Positions 11,092 through 20,989 are shown, counted from the stretch's first letter. The stretch: 64,000 nt of DNA from Thermoanaerobacter thermocopriae JCM 7501 (GCF_001310975.1 NZ_BAZY01000005.1:1-64000), one strand, 5' to 3'. Notes: generated from the sequence alone by a model not told the origin. Numbers and translations: made by a program.

Positions 11092-11748
11092 ATGGAGGAA
11101 ATAATAATTATTAGAGATGTTCTTGAAGCAAACAACAATGTTGCCAGTGAGAACAAAGCTATAAAAGATGAGAGAAATATCTTGATGGTGAACATAATAG
11201 GTTCACCGGGAACAGGAAAAACCAGCTTTATCTTAAAAGCAATAGAACATCTTAAAGTACCTTGTGGTGTCATTGAAGGGGATGTCACTTCTGATATTGA
11301 TGCTAAAAAAATGGCTGAGAAGAAAATTCCAGTTGTACAAATAAATACAGGCGGGTCATGCCATTTAAATGCTGGTTCAGTAAATAGGGCACTTCAAAGT
11401 TTGGCTTTTGACAATGGCATAGTGTTCATTGAGAATGTAGGCAATCTCATCTGTCCTTCTGGATTTGAATTGGGGGAAGACTTCAAATTGGCAATGGCAA
11501 ATGTAACAGAAGGCGATGACAAATCCTATAAATATCCACTGCTGTTTACTAAAGCGAAAGCTGTAGTTTTGAATAAAATTGACATGCTGCCTTATTTTGA
11601 GTTTAATAAAAAATTTTTCTACGATGGAGTACGAGCTTTAAATCCAAATGCACCAATTTTTGAGGTGTCTGCAAGGACTGGAGAAGGGTTTGGAGAGCTT
11701 GCAAAATGGTTAGAGGAAGAATATCAAAAATTCAGGCAAAACAAATAG
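11092..11748 (+). CDS. hypB: Hydrogenase nickel incorporation GTPase HypB
   Basis: A SIMIBI-class GTPase of 218 residues. P-loop GSPGTGKTS, DVTSDIDAKK (switch region), ENVGNLICPS and NKIDMLPYF are all visible. It lacks a His-rich N-terminal nickel store. It hydrolyses GTP during nickel insertion together with HypA. Its 3' end overlaps hypF by 43 bases. Confidence 0.95.
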   Translation: MEEIIIIRDVLEANNNVASENKAIKDERNILMVNIIGSPGTGKTSFILKAIEHLKVPCGVIEGDVTSDIDAKKMAEKKIPVVQINTGGSCHLNAGSVNRALQSLAFDNGIVFIENVGNLICPSGFELGEDFKLAMANVTEGDDKSYKYPLLFTKAKAVVLNKIDMLPYFEFNKKFFYDGVRALNPNAPIFEVSARTGEGFGELAKWLEEEYQKFRQNK

Positions 11749-13959
11749 AAATTGCTGGTATTGTACAGGGCGTAGGTTTTCGCCCTTTTGTATTTACTCT
11801 TGCCAAAAAGTATCATTTAGGAGGTATAGTCTATAATACGTCTTCAGGAGTTTATATAGAAGTGGAAGGGGGAGAGGAAAATATCAATAATTTTTTAAAA
11901 GAGTTAAAAGATAATCCTCCTCCCCTTGCTGTTATCGATGAAATAGAAGTAAAAGACTTAGGAATTAGAGGTTATGAAGACTTCAAAATTATATCTAGTA
12001 AAGAAGATGGTGGATTTGTTCCTGTATCTCCTGATATGGGGTCTGCGACGACTGTTTAAAGGAAATGAACGACCCAAATGACAGAAGATACAGATATCCT
12101 TTTATAAATTGTACTAATTGTGGCCCCAGGTTTTCTATAATAGAGGATATTCCTTATGATAGATCTAAAACTTCTATGAAAGTATTTCCAATGTGTGAAA
12201 AATGTGAGAAAGAATACAATGACCCCAATAACAGGAGATTTCATGCGCAACCTGTTGCCTGTTTTGACTGCGGTCCTAAGCTTGAATTTGTAGGAGGAAG
12301 TTGCAAGGAAGATGAAATAAAATGTGCTGTAGCTGCTCTTAAAAAGGGGAAAATTGTCGCTATTAAAGGTATAGGTGGTTTTCACTTGGCAGTAAATGCC
12401 CTTGATGAAAAGGCTGTTTCTAGTTTGAGAATTCGGAAAGAAAGATATGGAAAGCCTTTTGCTGTTATGATGAAAGACATAAAGCAGGTAGAGGAGTATT
12501 GCATTGTAGGAGAAGAAGAAAAAAAGCTTCTTTTAAGTCAGAGAAGGCCGATTGTGCTTTTAAAGAAAAAAGGAGAAAAACTTGCAAAAGGCGTTGCTGA
12601 CGGATTAGATACGTTAGGAGTAATGCTTCCCTACGCTCCTATACATTATCTTTTGATGGAAGAGATTAATTTTCCTATTGTGATGACAAGCGGAAATATC
12701 AGTGAAGAACCTCTTTGCAAAGACAATAAAGAGGCTTTAGAAAAATTAAAGGATATAGCTGACGTTTTTCTTTTAAACAATAGGGATATAGTCAACAGAA
12801 TAGATGATTCAGTCACTTCCTTTAATGGAGGTGCTGAGAGAATTATAAGAAGGGCAAGGGGATACGCTCCTCAGCCAATTTTATTGAAAAAAGATGCTAA
12901 AGTAAATGTACTGGCGGTTGGTGGCTTTTACAAAAATACCTTTTGCCTCACGAAAGGTCATTATGCTTTTGTGAGTCATCACATAGGAGATTTAGACAAT
13001 GAAAAGACTTTTGAATATTATAAAGAGCAAATAGAAAGGTATAAAAGACTTTTTAGAGTGACACCTCAGGTAATAGCACATGATATGCATAAAGGTTATC
13101 TTTCTACTCAATATGCTTTGACATTAGATTTACCTTCTATTGAAGTTCAGCACCATCATGCCCATATTGCCAGCTGTATGGCTGAGTACAATCTTGAGGA
13201 AAAAGTTATAGGAATAGCTTATGATGGTACGGGATATGGTGTAGATGGGAATATATGGGGTGCAGAATTTTTGATATGCGATTTAAAAGATTTCTTAAGA
13301 GTAGGGCATTTAGAATATAAACCGCTTCCCGGCGGTGAATTGGCAATAAAAAAGATATACAGAACTGCTTTAGGTTTTATTTCAAAGGATATAAATTTTT
13401 ATAGAGATTTTGTGGGAAAATTTGATTCTAAAGAAGTTGATTTGATTTTGAAGCAGATTGAGAAGAAGATTAACACTCCTTATGTGTCCAGTATGGGAAG
13501 ATTTTTTGATGCGGCGGTTTCTTTGATAGGCATAAGAGATCAAGTGCTCTTTGAGGGGCAGGTGCAATGGAGCTTGAGAGCTTAATAGTTGAAGATAATG
13601 ATTTTTATGATTTTGAGGTTTATCGGGATGAGGAATATATAATAGATCCAGAGGTAATATTGCGTCAACTCTATGAGGATTATAAAAATGGGGTTGACAG
13701 AAGAGTAATTGCTACAAAATTTCACAACTCTATTGTTGAGTTTACGTTTTATTTGGCATTAAAATTGAGAAAAGAATTCGGAATAAATAAAGTAGTATTA
13801 AGCGGTGGAAGTTTCCAAAATAGGTATTTATTAAAAAAACTATTGACTAGGCTTACTGCTTCAGGATTTGAAGCCTATTCTAACAGCAAGGTTCCTTGCA
13901 ACGATGGAGGTATTTCATTAGGGCAGGCTGTTATTGCGGGTAAAAAATTGGAGGGATAA
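11706..13959 (+). CDS. hypF: Carbamoyltransferase HypF (two frameshifts)
   Basis: HypF makes thiocarbamate on HypE from carbamoyl phosphate and ATP, the precursor of the CN ligands. Domains in order: acylphosphatase (IVQGVGFRPF), two zinc-finger-like cysteine sets (CTNCGPRFS, CEKCEKEY, CFDCGP), a YrdC-like domain (MTSGNISEEP) and a Kae1-like domain (HHHAHIASC, YDGTGYG). One G is missing in GGGG 12038-12041 and one near 13561-13562. Restoring them gives SPDMGVCDDCLKEM and FEGQGAMELE, both family motifs. Total length is about 752 residues, normal. The start at 11706 has GGAGAG upstream. Confidence 0.92.
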
Positions 13960-13961
13960 AC

Positions 13962-14204
13962 ATGTGTATTGCAGTTCCAGCAAAAGTGTTAAAAATTGAA
14001 GGAAAAATTGCAGAAACAGAATTAGGCGGGGTTATAAGAAGGGTGTCGATAGAGATGGTGCCAGAGGTTAAAGTGGGAGATTATGTGATGGTTCATGCGG
14101 GCCTTGCCATAAGTATTGTGAATAAAGAAGAAGCAGAAATGGAAAGAGAGCTGTGGGAAGAGCTTATGGAGGTTTTACAAGATGCAACAAACGGAAATGA
14201 TTAA
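13962..14204 (+). CDS. hypC: Hydrogenase assembly chaperone HypC
   Basis: An 80-residue HypC/HupF protein starting MCIAVPAKV; Cys2 is the essential residue that binds the iron intermediate and the hydrogenase large subunit. It works with HypD in building the Fe(CN)2CO centre. It overlaps the next gene by 23 bases. Confidence 0.95.
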   Translation: MCIAVPAKVLKIEGKIAETELGGVIRRVSIEMVPEVKVGDYVMVHAGLAISIVNKEEAEMERELWEELMEVLQDATNGND

Positions 14205-15239
14205 AAAAGCTAAAGAAATAATCGATGTTTTTAACCCAGGAGTGCAATTTAATATAATGGAAGTTTGTGGTTCTCACACAATGGCTATTTCAAAATTCGG
14301 TCTAAGGCAGATTTTGCCTAAAAACATAAGACTTATATCAGGCCCAGGATGCCCAGTGTGTGTGACAGCCAGAACGAAATAGATAGTATAATAGAACTTT
14401 CTAATAAAAATGTAGTAATTGCTACTTTTGGTGACCTAATAAGGGTGCCAGGAAGTAAATCATCATTACAGCAACAAAGGGCAGCAGGCAAAGAGATAAA
14501 AGTGTTTTATTCACCTCTTGATGCTTTAAAATATGCTGAGGAAAATACGACTAAAGAGGTAGTTTTTATAGGAATAGGATTTGAAACGACCATTCCCACA
14601 GTTGCCGTTACTATAAAGGAGGCAAAGGAGAAAAATATAAAAAACTACAGTGTGTACTGTCTTCATAAGACAATGCCTGAAGCTTTAAGAGCACTTCTTG
14701 AAGGAGGTTCAAACGTACAAGGTTTTTTACTTCCAGGACATGTAAGTGCAATAACGGGAAGCAAGATATATGAGTTTATTCCGAAAGAATTCGGAGTTAG
14801 TGGTGTAATTTCTGGCTTTGAAGCAATGGATATTTTAATGAGCATTATAATGCTTCTTAAAAATTACAAAAATTCCTCAATAGAAATTCAGTACAAGAGA
14901 GTTGTAAGAAAAGAGGGAAATATTAAAGCACAGAAGATAATCGAAGAAATTTTTGAACCTTGTGACAGCACTTGGAGAGGTCTTGGAAAGATCAAAGGTT
15001 CAGGACTTAGGATAAAAGACAAGTATAAAGACTTTGATGCGGCGGTAAAATTTGATATAAAACCAATTGGAGGAGAAATCGAGATAAAAGGCTGTAGATG
15101 TGGAGATGTTTTAAAAGGGAGTATTTATCCTAATGAGTGCCCTTTGTTTGGAAAGGCGTGCACTCCTGAAAATCCTGTGGGACCTTGTATGGTCTCTTCA
15201 GAGGGTTCTTGTGCAGCTTTTTACAAATATGGGGCGTAA
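14182..15239 (+). CDS. hypD: Hydrogenase formation protein HypD (one frameshift)
   Basis: The iron-sulfur scaffold for the Fe(CN)2CO group. Conserved stretches are [44 protein letters not shown] and, at the C-terminus, the cluster cysteines CRCGDV ... CPLFGKAC ... [13 protein letters not shown]. The reading frame breaks at CC 14369-14370; one added C gives [14 protein letters not shown] and an intact protein of about 352 residues. Confidence 0.93.
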
Positions 15240-15254
15240 GAAAGGATGAGAAGG

Positions 15255-16244
15255 ATGGATAAAGTTTTGCTGTCCCACGGTGGCGGAGGGACTATGATGG
15301 AAAGTTTAATTGAAGAAGTTTTTTCAAAGGCCTTTGACAATGAGTACATAAAAGGGATGGAAGATGCGGCGCTACTTTTTGAGAATATTACTTTTACCAC
15401 TGACAGCTTCATAGTAAAACCTATTTTCTTCCCCGGTGGAGACATAGGAAGACTTGCAGTGTGTGGGACAGTAAATGACGCGTCTATGAGAGGAGCCAAG
15501 CCTTTATATTTAACTTCTGCCTTTATAATTGAAGAGGGTTATCCTATGGAAGATTTAAAAAGAATAGTAAAGTCTATGGCTGAGACAGCAGAAGAAGCAG
15601 GTGTTAAAATAGTTGCTGGAGATACCAAAGTCGTAGAAAAAGGCGGTGTTGATGGAGTATTTATAACCACTTCTGGAATAGGTGTGGTATATGAAAATGT
15701 AGATGTGTCAATTAAAAATGCAAAACCGGGGGATGTAGTATTGGTTTCAGGGACAATAGGCGATCATGGAATGGCTATTATGAGTGCTAGAGAAGAGTTA
15801 CAATTTGATCCTCCAATTTTATCTGATGTTTCACCACTTAATAAATTGATAGAAAAGCTTATGACTTTAGGAAAAGCTGTAAAGGTGTTAAGAGATCCTA
15901 CAAGAGGCGGAGTTGCGGAAGTGCTTTATGAAATATCAAAAATGAGCGGCGTTGGTATTAAAATATACGAAGATAAATTGCCTGTCAAAGATAGTGTAAA
16001 ATATGCTTGTGACATGATGGGTTTTGACTTTTTGCACTTAGCAAATGAAGGGAAGTTAATTGCCGTTATTGACAGGAAATATGCGGAGGAAGCTTTAGAA
16101 ATAATGAAGTCAGATAAATATGGGAAGGATGCGGCGATAATAGGAGAAGTAAATGATTCAAAGCTTGTTACACTCAATACGATTTACGGTACTTCAAGGA
16201 TTGTTGACAGGCCAATAGGAGAGCTCCTCCCAAGAATATGTTAA
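15255..16244 (+). CDS. hypE: Hydrogenase expression/formation protein HypE
   Basis: A PurM/ThiL-like dehydratase that converts the HypF-made thiocarbamate on its C-terminal cysteine to thiocyanate. SHGGGGTMM at the N-terminus, GTVNDASMRGA, DPTRGGVAEVLYE and the C-terminal PRIC are diagnostic. Two ATGs are possible (15246 and 15255); AAAGGATGAG is correctly spaced only for 15255. It is the last gene of the ech-hyp operon, and a 28-bp perfect palindrome begins five bases after its stop. Confidence 0.94.
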   Translation: MDKVLLSHGGGGTMMESLIEEVFSKAFDNEYIKGMEDAALLFENITFTTDSFIVKPIFFPGGDIGRLAVCGTVNDASMRGAKPLYLTSAFIIEEGYPMEDLKRIVKSMAETAEEAGVKIVAGDTKVVEKGGVDGVFITTSGIGVVYENVDVSIKNAKPGDVVLVSGTIGDHGMAIMSAREELQFDPPILSDVSPLNKLIEKLMTLGKAVKVLRDPTRGGVAEVLYEISKMSGVGIKIYEDKLPVKDSVKYACDMMGFDFLHLANEGKLIAVIDRKYAEEALEIMKSDKYGKDAAIIGEVNDSKLVTLNTIYGTSRIVDRPIGELLPRIC

Positions 16245-16249
16245 GGCTA

Positions 16250-16578
16250 AACTTTGTCAACAAACTGAGGGATAGCTTTTAGCTATCCCTCAGTTTGTTG
16301 ACAAAGTTAAAAAATATTCAAAGGAAATATTTTGCATCGTCGCTCCGATGTTCCAAAGCGACAAAACTAAAGCTCGACCTTCGGGCTCCGGCAGGGTACC
16401 GGGCACAATCGGCCTCCTTGCCTCAGGTGCCCGCCTTCGCCATCCATGGCTTCGGCCCTGCCTCCACCCTCGGTCTTGCTAAGTTTTGTTACCGCTTTGT
16501 AACAAGTCGCGCCAAACGCAAAATATCTCCTTTACGAAAGTTTGTCTACAGTCTGAGGGATAGCTTTTAGCTATCCCT
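16250..16578. repeat. 329-bp palindromic, MITE-like repeat element
   Basis: The left end is a perfect 28-bp hairpin (arms 16250-16277 and 16281-16308, loop TTT). The right end is a 10-bp hairpin (16556-16565 and 16569-16578, loop TTT) with the same core AGGGATAGCT. The interior is GC-rich and folds on itself: AAGGAAATATTTTGC (16321-16335) pairs with 16518-16533, CAAAGCG and ACAAAACT (16354-16368) pair with 16482-16489 and 16493-16499, and GGCAGGG/CCCTGCC and GGGCAC/GTGCCC pair in the middle. The whole is one large imperfect inverted repeat without a convincing gene. It could be a non-autonomous mobile element or a structured RNA; it may also end hypE transcription. Confidence 0.75.
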
Positions 16579-16824
16579 ATTTTTGTGCATAAAATTCAAT
16601 TATTTTCACTATTACATCTACGGCTTTTTCCATTACATAGGTTGGTATAAATTCATATTTGCCGTGGAAGTTATGTCCTCCTATAAAATAAATTAGGTGT
16701 TGATAGTCCCATATAGCTTTGCAAATATTATTTGTCCTTGGGTGCTTGGATAACTTGAGGAACTTTCATCCGATGCTGTATGATATTTTACGTATTCCAA
16801 AAATCTTTCTACTACTTTTGACAT
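16577..16824 (-). pseudogene. pepT: Remnant of peptidase T (internal deletion)
   Basis: Reading the minus strand from ATG 16824 gives MSKVVERFLEYVKYHTASD and then [12 protein letters not shown], the start of peptidase T. The sequence then jumps to [10 protein letters not shown] and, one frame over, [20 protein letters not shown] to a stop at 16577-16579, the end of peptidase T. About 340 of roughly 410 residues are missing, so it cannot be functional. The stop codon lies in the last bases of the palindromic repeat, so the repeat directly abuts the remnant. Confidence 0.8.
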
Positions 16825-16834
16825 ATAGTTTCAC

Positions 16835-17332
16835 TTAAAATTTTTCCCAGTGCAAAACTTCAGATAAAGCTTTTTTACTTTTTGGTTGTGGCTCTTCTGC
16901 AGGATATCCTAATGATATTATGGAAATCATTCTTAAGTTGTCAGGAATGTTGAGATAGTTATTTATTTCTTCTTCATAGGTTCTGTTATATCCCGCAACC
17001 CAGCAGGAAGCTATACCGTAAGCAGTAGCTGCCAGTAATATATTTTCTGTTGCTGCTGACCCGTCCTCTAAATGATGTCTGTTATTTTTATCACAATAGA
17101 CAATAATGCAAGCTGCTGCATCTTTAATAAATTTACCATAAGTAGCTTTTTCGGCTATAAATTTAAGTCTTTCTTTATCTGTTATAACAACGAAATGCCA
17201 GGGCTGTGCGTTATTTCCACTGGGAGCAAGTCTTGCACAGTCTATTATATCTTCTAATATTTCTTTTGGAATGGGTTTGTCAATGTATTTTCTTATACTT
17301 CTTCTTTTCTTTAAAGCCTCTAATGCATCCAT
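16835..17332 (-). CDS. Nitroreductase family protein (FMN-dependent)
   Basis: A 165-residue protein of the nitroreductase fold. RRSIRKYIDKPIP at the N-terminus (FMN phosphate contacts), APSGNNAQPWHFVV and GIASCWVAGYN are typical of the small, single-domain family. Members reduce nitro groups, flavins or quinones with NAD(P)H; the substrate here is unknown. Transcribed away from pgi, from its own promoter and ribosome site AGGAGGTG. Confidence 0.9.
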   Translation of the reverse strand: MDALEALKKRRSIRKYIDKPIPKEILEDIIDCARLAPSGNNAQPWHFVVITDKERLKFIAEKATYGKFIKDAAACIIVYCDKNNRHHLEDGSAATENILLAATAYGIASCWVAGYNRTYEEEINNYLNIPDNLRMISIISLGYPAEEPQPKSKKALSEVLHWEKF

Positions 17333-17354
17333 AAGTTTTACACCTCCTAGATAT

Positions 17355-17382
17355 ATTATATCCCATAAAGAAAAAATATCAA
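17355..17382 (-). promoter_or_regulatory. Promoter of the nitroreductase gene
   Basis: On the minus strand TTGATA (17382-17377) and TATAAT (17360-17355) are 16 bp apart, about 22 bases upstream of the start codon. Confidence 0.6.
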
Positions 17383-17451
17383 AAAGATTGACAAAAATTT
17401 ATTACTGTATAAAAATAAAGCCAAGTAAACTTATACATACTTTTGAAAAAC

Positions 17452-17480
17452 TTGAACAACATAGATTTATGGTATAAAAT
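17452..17480 (+). promoter_or_regulatory. Promoter of pgi
   Basis: TTGAAC (17452-17457) and TAAAAT (17475-17480) are 17 bp apart. The ribosome site AATGGAGG follows, ahead of ATG 17512. Confidence 0.65.
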
Positions 17481-17511
17481 AAGTATGTAAATAAGGAATG
17501 GAGGTTTACAT

Positions 17512-18866
17512 ATGAAGAAATTGATAGGTTTTGATTATTCAAAAGCTCTACAATTTGTAAGTCAAAAAGAAATTGAATATATGGAAAAGCATGCAAAATT
17601 ATCTCTTGATATGGTGCTTAGTAAAAATGCTCAAGGGAATGACTTCTTAGGATGGGTAAGTCTTCCCAAAGACTATGATAAAGCAGAGTTTGAACGCATT
17701 AAAAAAGCGGCACAAAAAATTCAGTCAGATTCTGACGTATTAGTAGTAATAGGTATAGGTGGCTCTTATTTAGGGGCAAGAGCGGCAATTGAAATGCTTT
17801 CTCATTCCTTCTATAATTTGTTGCCAAAAAGTAAGAGGAACACTCCGGAGATTTATTTTGCTGGAAACAGCATAAGCTCTACATATTTAAGTGATTTACT
17901 TGAACTTATAATAGACAAAGATGTATCAATAAATGTAATTTCTAAATCGGGTACTACCACAGAGCCTGCGATAGCTTTTAGGGTTTTTAGAGATTTCCTT
18001 GAGAAAAAATACGGAAAAGAAGGGGCTAAATCGAGAATATATGTGACAACAGATAGAGCGAAAGGAGCTTTAAAAAAATTAGCTGATGAAGAAGGATATG
18101 AAACATTTGTGATTCCTGACGATGTTGGAGGAAGATACTCAGTTTTGACAGCTGTAGGTCTTTTACCAATAGCAGTAGCAGGCATTAGCATAGACGATAT
18201 GATGCAGGGAGCTTATGATGCTTCAACGGTCTATACCAAAGACAACCTTAATGAAAATATAAGCATGCAGTATGCAATTTTAAGGAATATTTTATACAGA
18301 AAAGGCAAAGCTATAGAAATACTTGTAAATTATGAGCCAAAGCTTCACTATTTTTCTGAGTGGTGGAAACAGCTTTTTGGAGAGAGTGAAGGCAAAGACA
18401 ATAAAGGAATTTATCCTGCTTCAGTAGATTTTACGACAGATTTGCATTCAATGGGTCAGTTTATACAAGAGGGAAGTAGGAATATTTTTGAAACAGTTTT
18501 AAATGTTGAGAAGCCTACGAAAGATATAGTTATAAATGAGGATAAGGATAATATAGATGGACTTAACTTTTTGGCGGGTAAAACTATAGATTTTGTCAAT
18601 AAAAAAGCTTTTGAAGGGACCTTGCTGGCTCATACAGATGGAAATGTTCCTAACCTTGTAGTAAATATCCCTGAAGTATCTCCATATTATTTTGGAAATT
18701 TGGTATATTTCTTTGAAATGGCTTGTGCTATAAGTGGATATATAAATGGTGTTAATCCATTTGACCAACCAGGAGTAGAGGCTTACAAAAAAATATGTTT
18801 GCACTTTTAGGGAAACCAGGATATGAAAAAGAAAAAGAATTGCTAGAAAAAAGATTGGGAAAATAA
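17512..18866 (+). CDS. pgi: Glucose-6-phosphate isomerase (frameshift near the 3' end)
   Basis: Interconverts glucose-6-phosphate and fructose-6-phosphate in glycolysis. [40 protein letters not shown] and [12 protein letters not shown] are the family motifs. The frame is lost in the A run at 18787-18793; adding one A gives [20 protein letters not shown] and a stop at 18864-18866, total about 451 residues, which is the normal length for the short Firmicute enzyme. It converges on the glucan phosphorylase gene at a shared terminator. Confidence 0.92.
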
Positions 18867-18870
18867 ATTA

Positions 18871-18897
18871 AAGGCCGGGCAATTGCGCGGCCTTTTT
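18871..18897. terminator. Terminator between convergent pgi and glgP
   Basis: The stem AAGGCCG (18871-18877) with CGGCCTT (18888-18894) is followed by T in the plus direction. The A-rich left flank could also serve transcription from the minus strand. Confidence 0.75.
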
Positions 18898-18911
18898 AAA
18901 TAGGAGTTGAC

Positions 18912-20537
18912 TTATTTTTTTGTGTACATTAGATCGTAGTATTCTTTTAACATTCTATTAGCTGAGAAAGCTTCATAAGTCGTCCTTATGCTTTCTCTCA
19001 TCATGCTTTCCCATTTCGCTTTATCGTTATAATAGGTTGGTACTACTTTATTTAAAAGGACGTCATACAGTGCTTCAAGGTCGTGTTTGTCTAATTCTTC
19101 TATATTATCAGACTCAAAGCCATCTCCAAATTGCCAGCCATTTACTCCGTCTATACAAGCTTCTGGCCACCATCCATCTAAAATACTTAAATTTAACACT
19201 CCGTTCATAGCGGCTTTCATGCCTGACGTACCGCTGGCCTCCATTGGTCTTCTCGGATTGTTTAACCATACATCAGCGCCTCGTGTGAGCATCTTTCCTA
19301 TAGTCATATCATAATCTTCTAAGAATACTACGCTTTCAGGATATTTCTTTGTCATTTCTATTAATTTTGCAACAATTTTTTTACTCACGTCATCTAATGG
19401 ATGACCTTTTCCAGAAAACACCATTTGAATTTTTTTAGACCTTAGATAATCACCTATAACTTCGTCATTTGTAAATATGAGGTCACTTCTCTTATAAGGA
19501 GCAGCTCTCCTTGAAAAACCTATCAAAAGCTTGTCAGCGTCTAATTTAACTCCTGTCCTTTGATATACAAAATCAATTAATTCTTGTTTTAAAATATTAT
19601 GAGTTTCTAAAAGTCCTTCACCTTTGTTGTAGGCTTCTATTATCCTTTTATCTACCCAAGTATTTCTATCGATTCCATTAGTTATGGAAATTATAGGGGC
19701 CTTATTGTCAACATGTTGCCACATTTTGTTTGCAGTTTGACCGTGAAGTTTTGAGACACCGTTTGCAATGCGAGAAAGTCTCAAACCTGCGACTGTCATA
19801 TTAAAAGGAACACCACCGATTTGAGCCATTTGCTCAATTGAAAGACCGTTGTTTGCACCCATGTACATGAGAAGTTCTAGATCGTGAGATTCGTTTCCTT
19901 CTTTAACAGGGGTATGAGTTGTAAATACTACTTCTTCTCTTGTGGCTTTCCACGCCTCTTTAAAACTCATATTTTGATTTTCCATTTTCTCTCTTATAAG
20001 CTCAATGGCTGCTAATACTGCATGCCCTTCGTTAAAATGATAAACATCTACATCAATTCCCAAAGCTCTTAAAGCTCTTACTCCCCCAATGCCTAACACC
20101 ATTTCCTGTGCAACTCTTTCTTCACCAAACCATCCATAAAGCTGGCCTGTTATCCATCTGTCTCCATTTTCTGGTATATCTGTGTCAAGCAAATACAGAG
20201 GAGCATTGTCAAAGCTGTCTACCAACCATACTTTACAGTATACATCCCTATTTCTTATTTTTACTTTTACCTTTACTCCTGTGTCTTTTAAAAAGTCATA
20301 TTTACGTGTGTAATTGCGATAGGCATCATAAGGATAGCCGTCTTCACCTATATGTTGTTCTGTATAACCTTGTTTCCACAGTATGCCTATTCCTACTAAA
20401 GGCATACCTAATTCTTTTGCGGCTTTTAGATGGTCTCCTGCTAAGATTCCAAGACCACCAGCATATAGTTTAAAATCTGATTGTAAGCCGTATTCCATGC
20501 AGAAATAGGCTACTCTTGGTAATTTTTCGTTATTCAT
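18912..20537 (-). CDS. glgP: Alpha-glucan (glycogen/maltodextrin) phosphorylase, short GT35 type
   Basis: Releases glucose-1-phosphate from alpha-1,4-glucans using phosphate and pyridoxal phosphate. The motif EASGTSGMKAAMNG contains the cofactor lysine near residue 441. YFCMEYGLQSDFKLYAGGLG at the N-terminus and HFNEGHAVLAA are further family signs. At about 541 residues it belongs to the short phosphorylases without the long N-terminal extension. I start at the internal ATG 20537, because the upstream ATG AGG AGG is itself the ribosome site. It is alone on its strand with its own promoter. Confidence 0.9.
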   Translation of the reverse strand: MNNEKLPRVAYFCMEYGLQSDFKLYAGGLGILAGDHLKAAKELGMPLVGIGILWKQGYTEQHIGEDGYPYDAYRNYTRKYDFLKDTGVKVKVKIRNRDVYCKVWLVDSFDNAPLYLLDTDIPENGDRWITGQLYGWFGEERVAQEMVLGIGGVRALRALGIDVDVYHFNEGHAVLAAIELIREKMENQNMSFKEAWKATREEVVFTTHTPVKEGNESHDLELLMYMGANNGLSIEQMAQIGGVPFNMTVAGLRLSRIANGVSKLHGQTANKMWQHVDNKAPIISITNGIDRNTWVDKRIIEAYNKGEGLLETHNILKQELIDFVYQRTGVKLDADKLLIGFSRRAAPYKRSDLIFTNDEVIGDYLRSKKIQMVFSGKGHPLDDVSKKIVAKLIEMTKKYPESVVFLEDYDMTIGKMLTRGADVWLNNPRRPMEASGTSGMKAAMNGVLNLSILDGWWPEACIDGVNGWQFGDGFESDNIEELDKHDLEALYDVLLNKVVPTYYNDKAKWESMMRESIRTTYEAFSANRMLKEYYDLMYTKK

Positions 20538-20570
20538 ATTAAACCTCCTCATTTTCCAAGTGTTAAGTAT

Positions 20571-20599
20571 ATTATAATATTAAAAAATCTATTATGCAA
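20571..20599 (-). promoter_or_regulatory. Promoter of glgP
   Basis: On the minus strand TTGCAT (20599-20594) and TATAAT (20576-20571) are 17 bp apart, about 33 bases from the start codon. Confidence 0.7.
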
Positions 20600-20757
20600 G
20601 GGTTTGCACAAAGATTAAAAAAGAAAAGAGCGTTGAATTTGCTCTAATAATTTCTGTCTCAAAGTGCAGGCCATTCAGTAAATGCCATAATATAAATAAT
20701 TGCCAGTGTTGTAAAAAGAATTTTTAAGTTCATTTGAAAGCATAAAAAATTTTCGTA

Positions 20758-20786
20758 TTGACAGGGGAATTAAACCATAGTATTAT
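20758..20786 (+). promoter_or_regulatory. Promoter of the SAM-riboswitch methionine operon
   Basis: TTGACA (20758-20763) and TATTAT (20781-20786) are 17 bp apart and lie about 36 bases upstream of the S-box aptamer. The stretch 20600-20757 between the two divergent promoters shows nothing else I can name. Confidence 0.8.
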
Positions 20787-20822
20787 ATAGCTTAAATAGT
20801 TTAACAAGTTAATACTTTAAAT

Positions 20823-20926
20823 CTCTTATCAAGAGTGGTGGAGGGACTGGCCCGATGAAACCCGGCAACCGGCACGTATGTGCGTCTTGGTGCCAATTCC
20901 AGCAGCGTTTCGCTGAAAGATGAGAG
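20823..20926 (+). ncRNA. SAM-I (S-box) riboswitch
   Basis: The P1 helix is CTCTTATC (20823-20830) with GATGAGAG (20919-20926). Inside are the conserved core GAGGGACTGGCCCGATGAAA, the CCCGGCAACC segment, the P3 arm GGCACGTATGTGCGTCTTGGTGCC-like hairpin and the P4 arm AGCAGCGTTTCGCTG. In this class SAM binding stabilises the aptamer and favours the terminator that follows, so metF-metH should be expressed when SAM is low. Confidence 0.95.
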
Positions 20927-20935
20927 AATTTTGGT

Positions 20936-20964
20936 GTCTCTTCTTTTGGCGAAGAGACTTTTTT
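20936..20964 (+). terminator. Regulatory terminator of the SAM riboswitch
   Basis: GTCTCTTC (20936-20943) pairs with GAAGAGAC (20951-20958), followed by seven T. The upper arm can also pair with the 3' strand of P1 (GAGAG), which would be the antiterminator. Confidence 0.9.
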
Positions 20965-20989
20965 ATTTTTAAAAATGGAGGCGATGTAG

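Noticed and set aside
16250-16308. The 28-bp perfect hairpin as a plain terminator of hypE
   Set aside because: No T run follows and the same hairpin core recurs at 16556-16578, so it is better seen as the end of a repeat element, even if it may stop transcription.
16295-16570. A 91-codon open frame across the palindromic element
   Set aside because: It lies wholly inside the inverted repeat, has no recognisable domain and no ribosome site, and its composition follows the palindrome. I treat it as chance.
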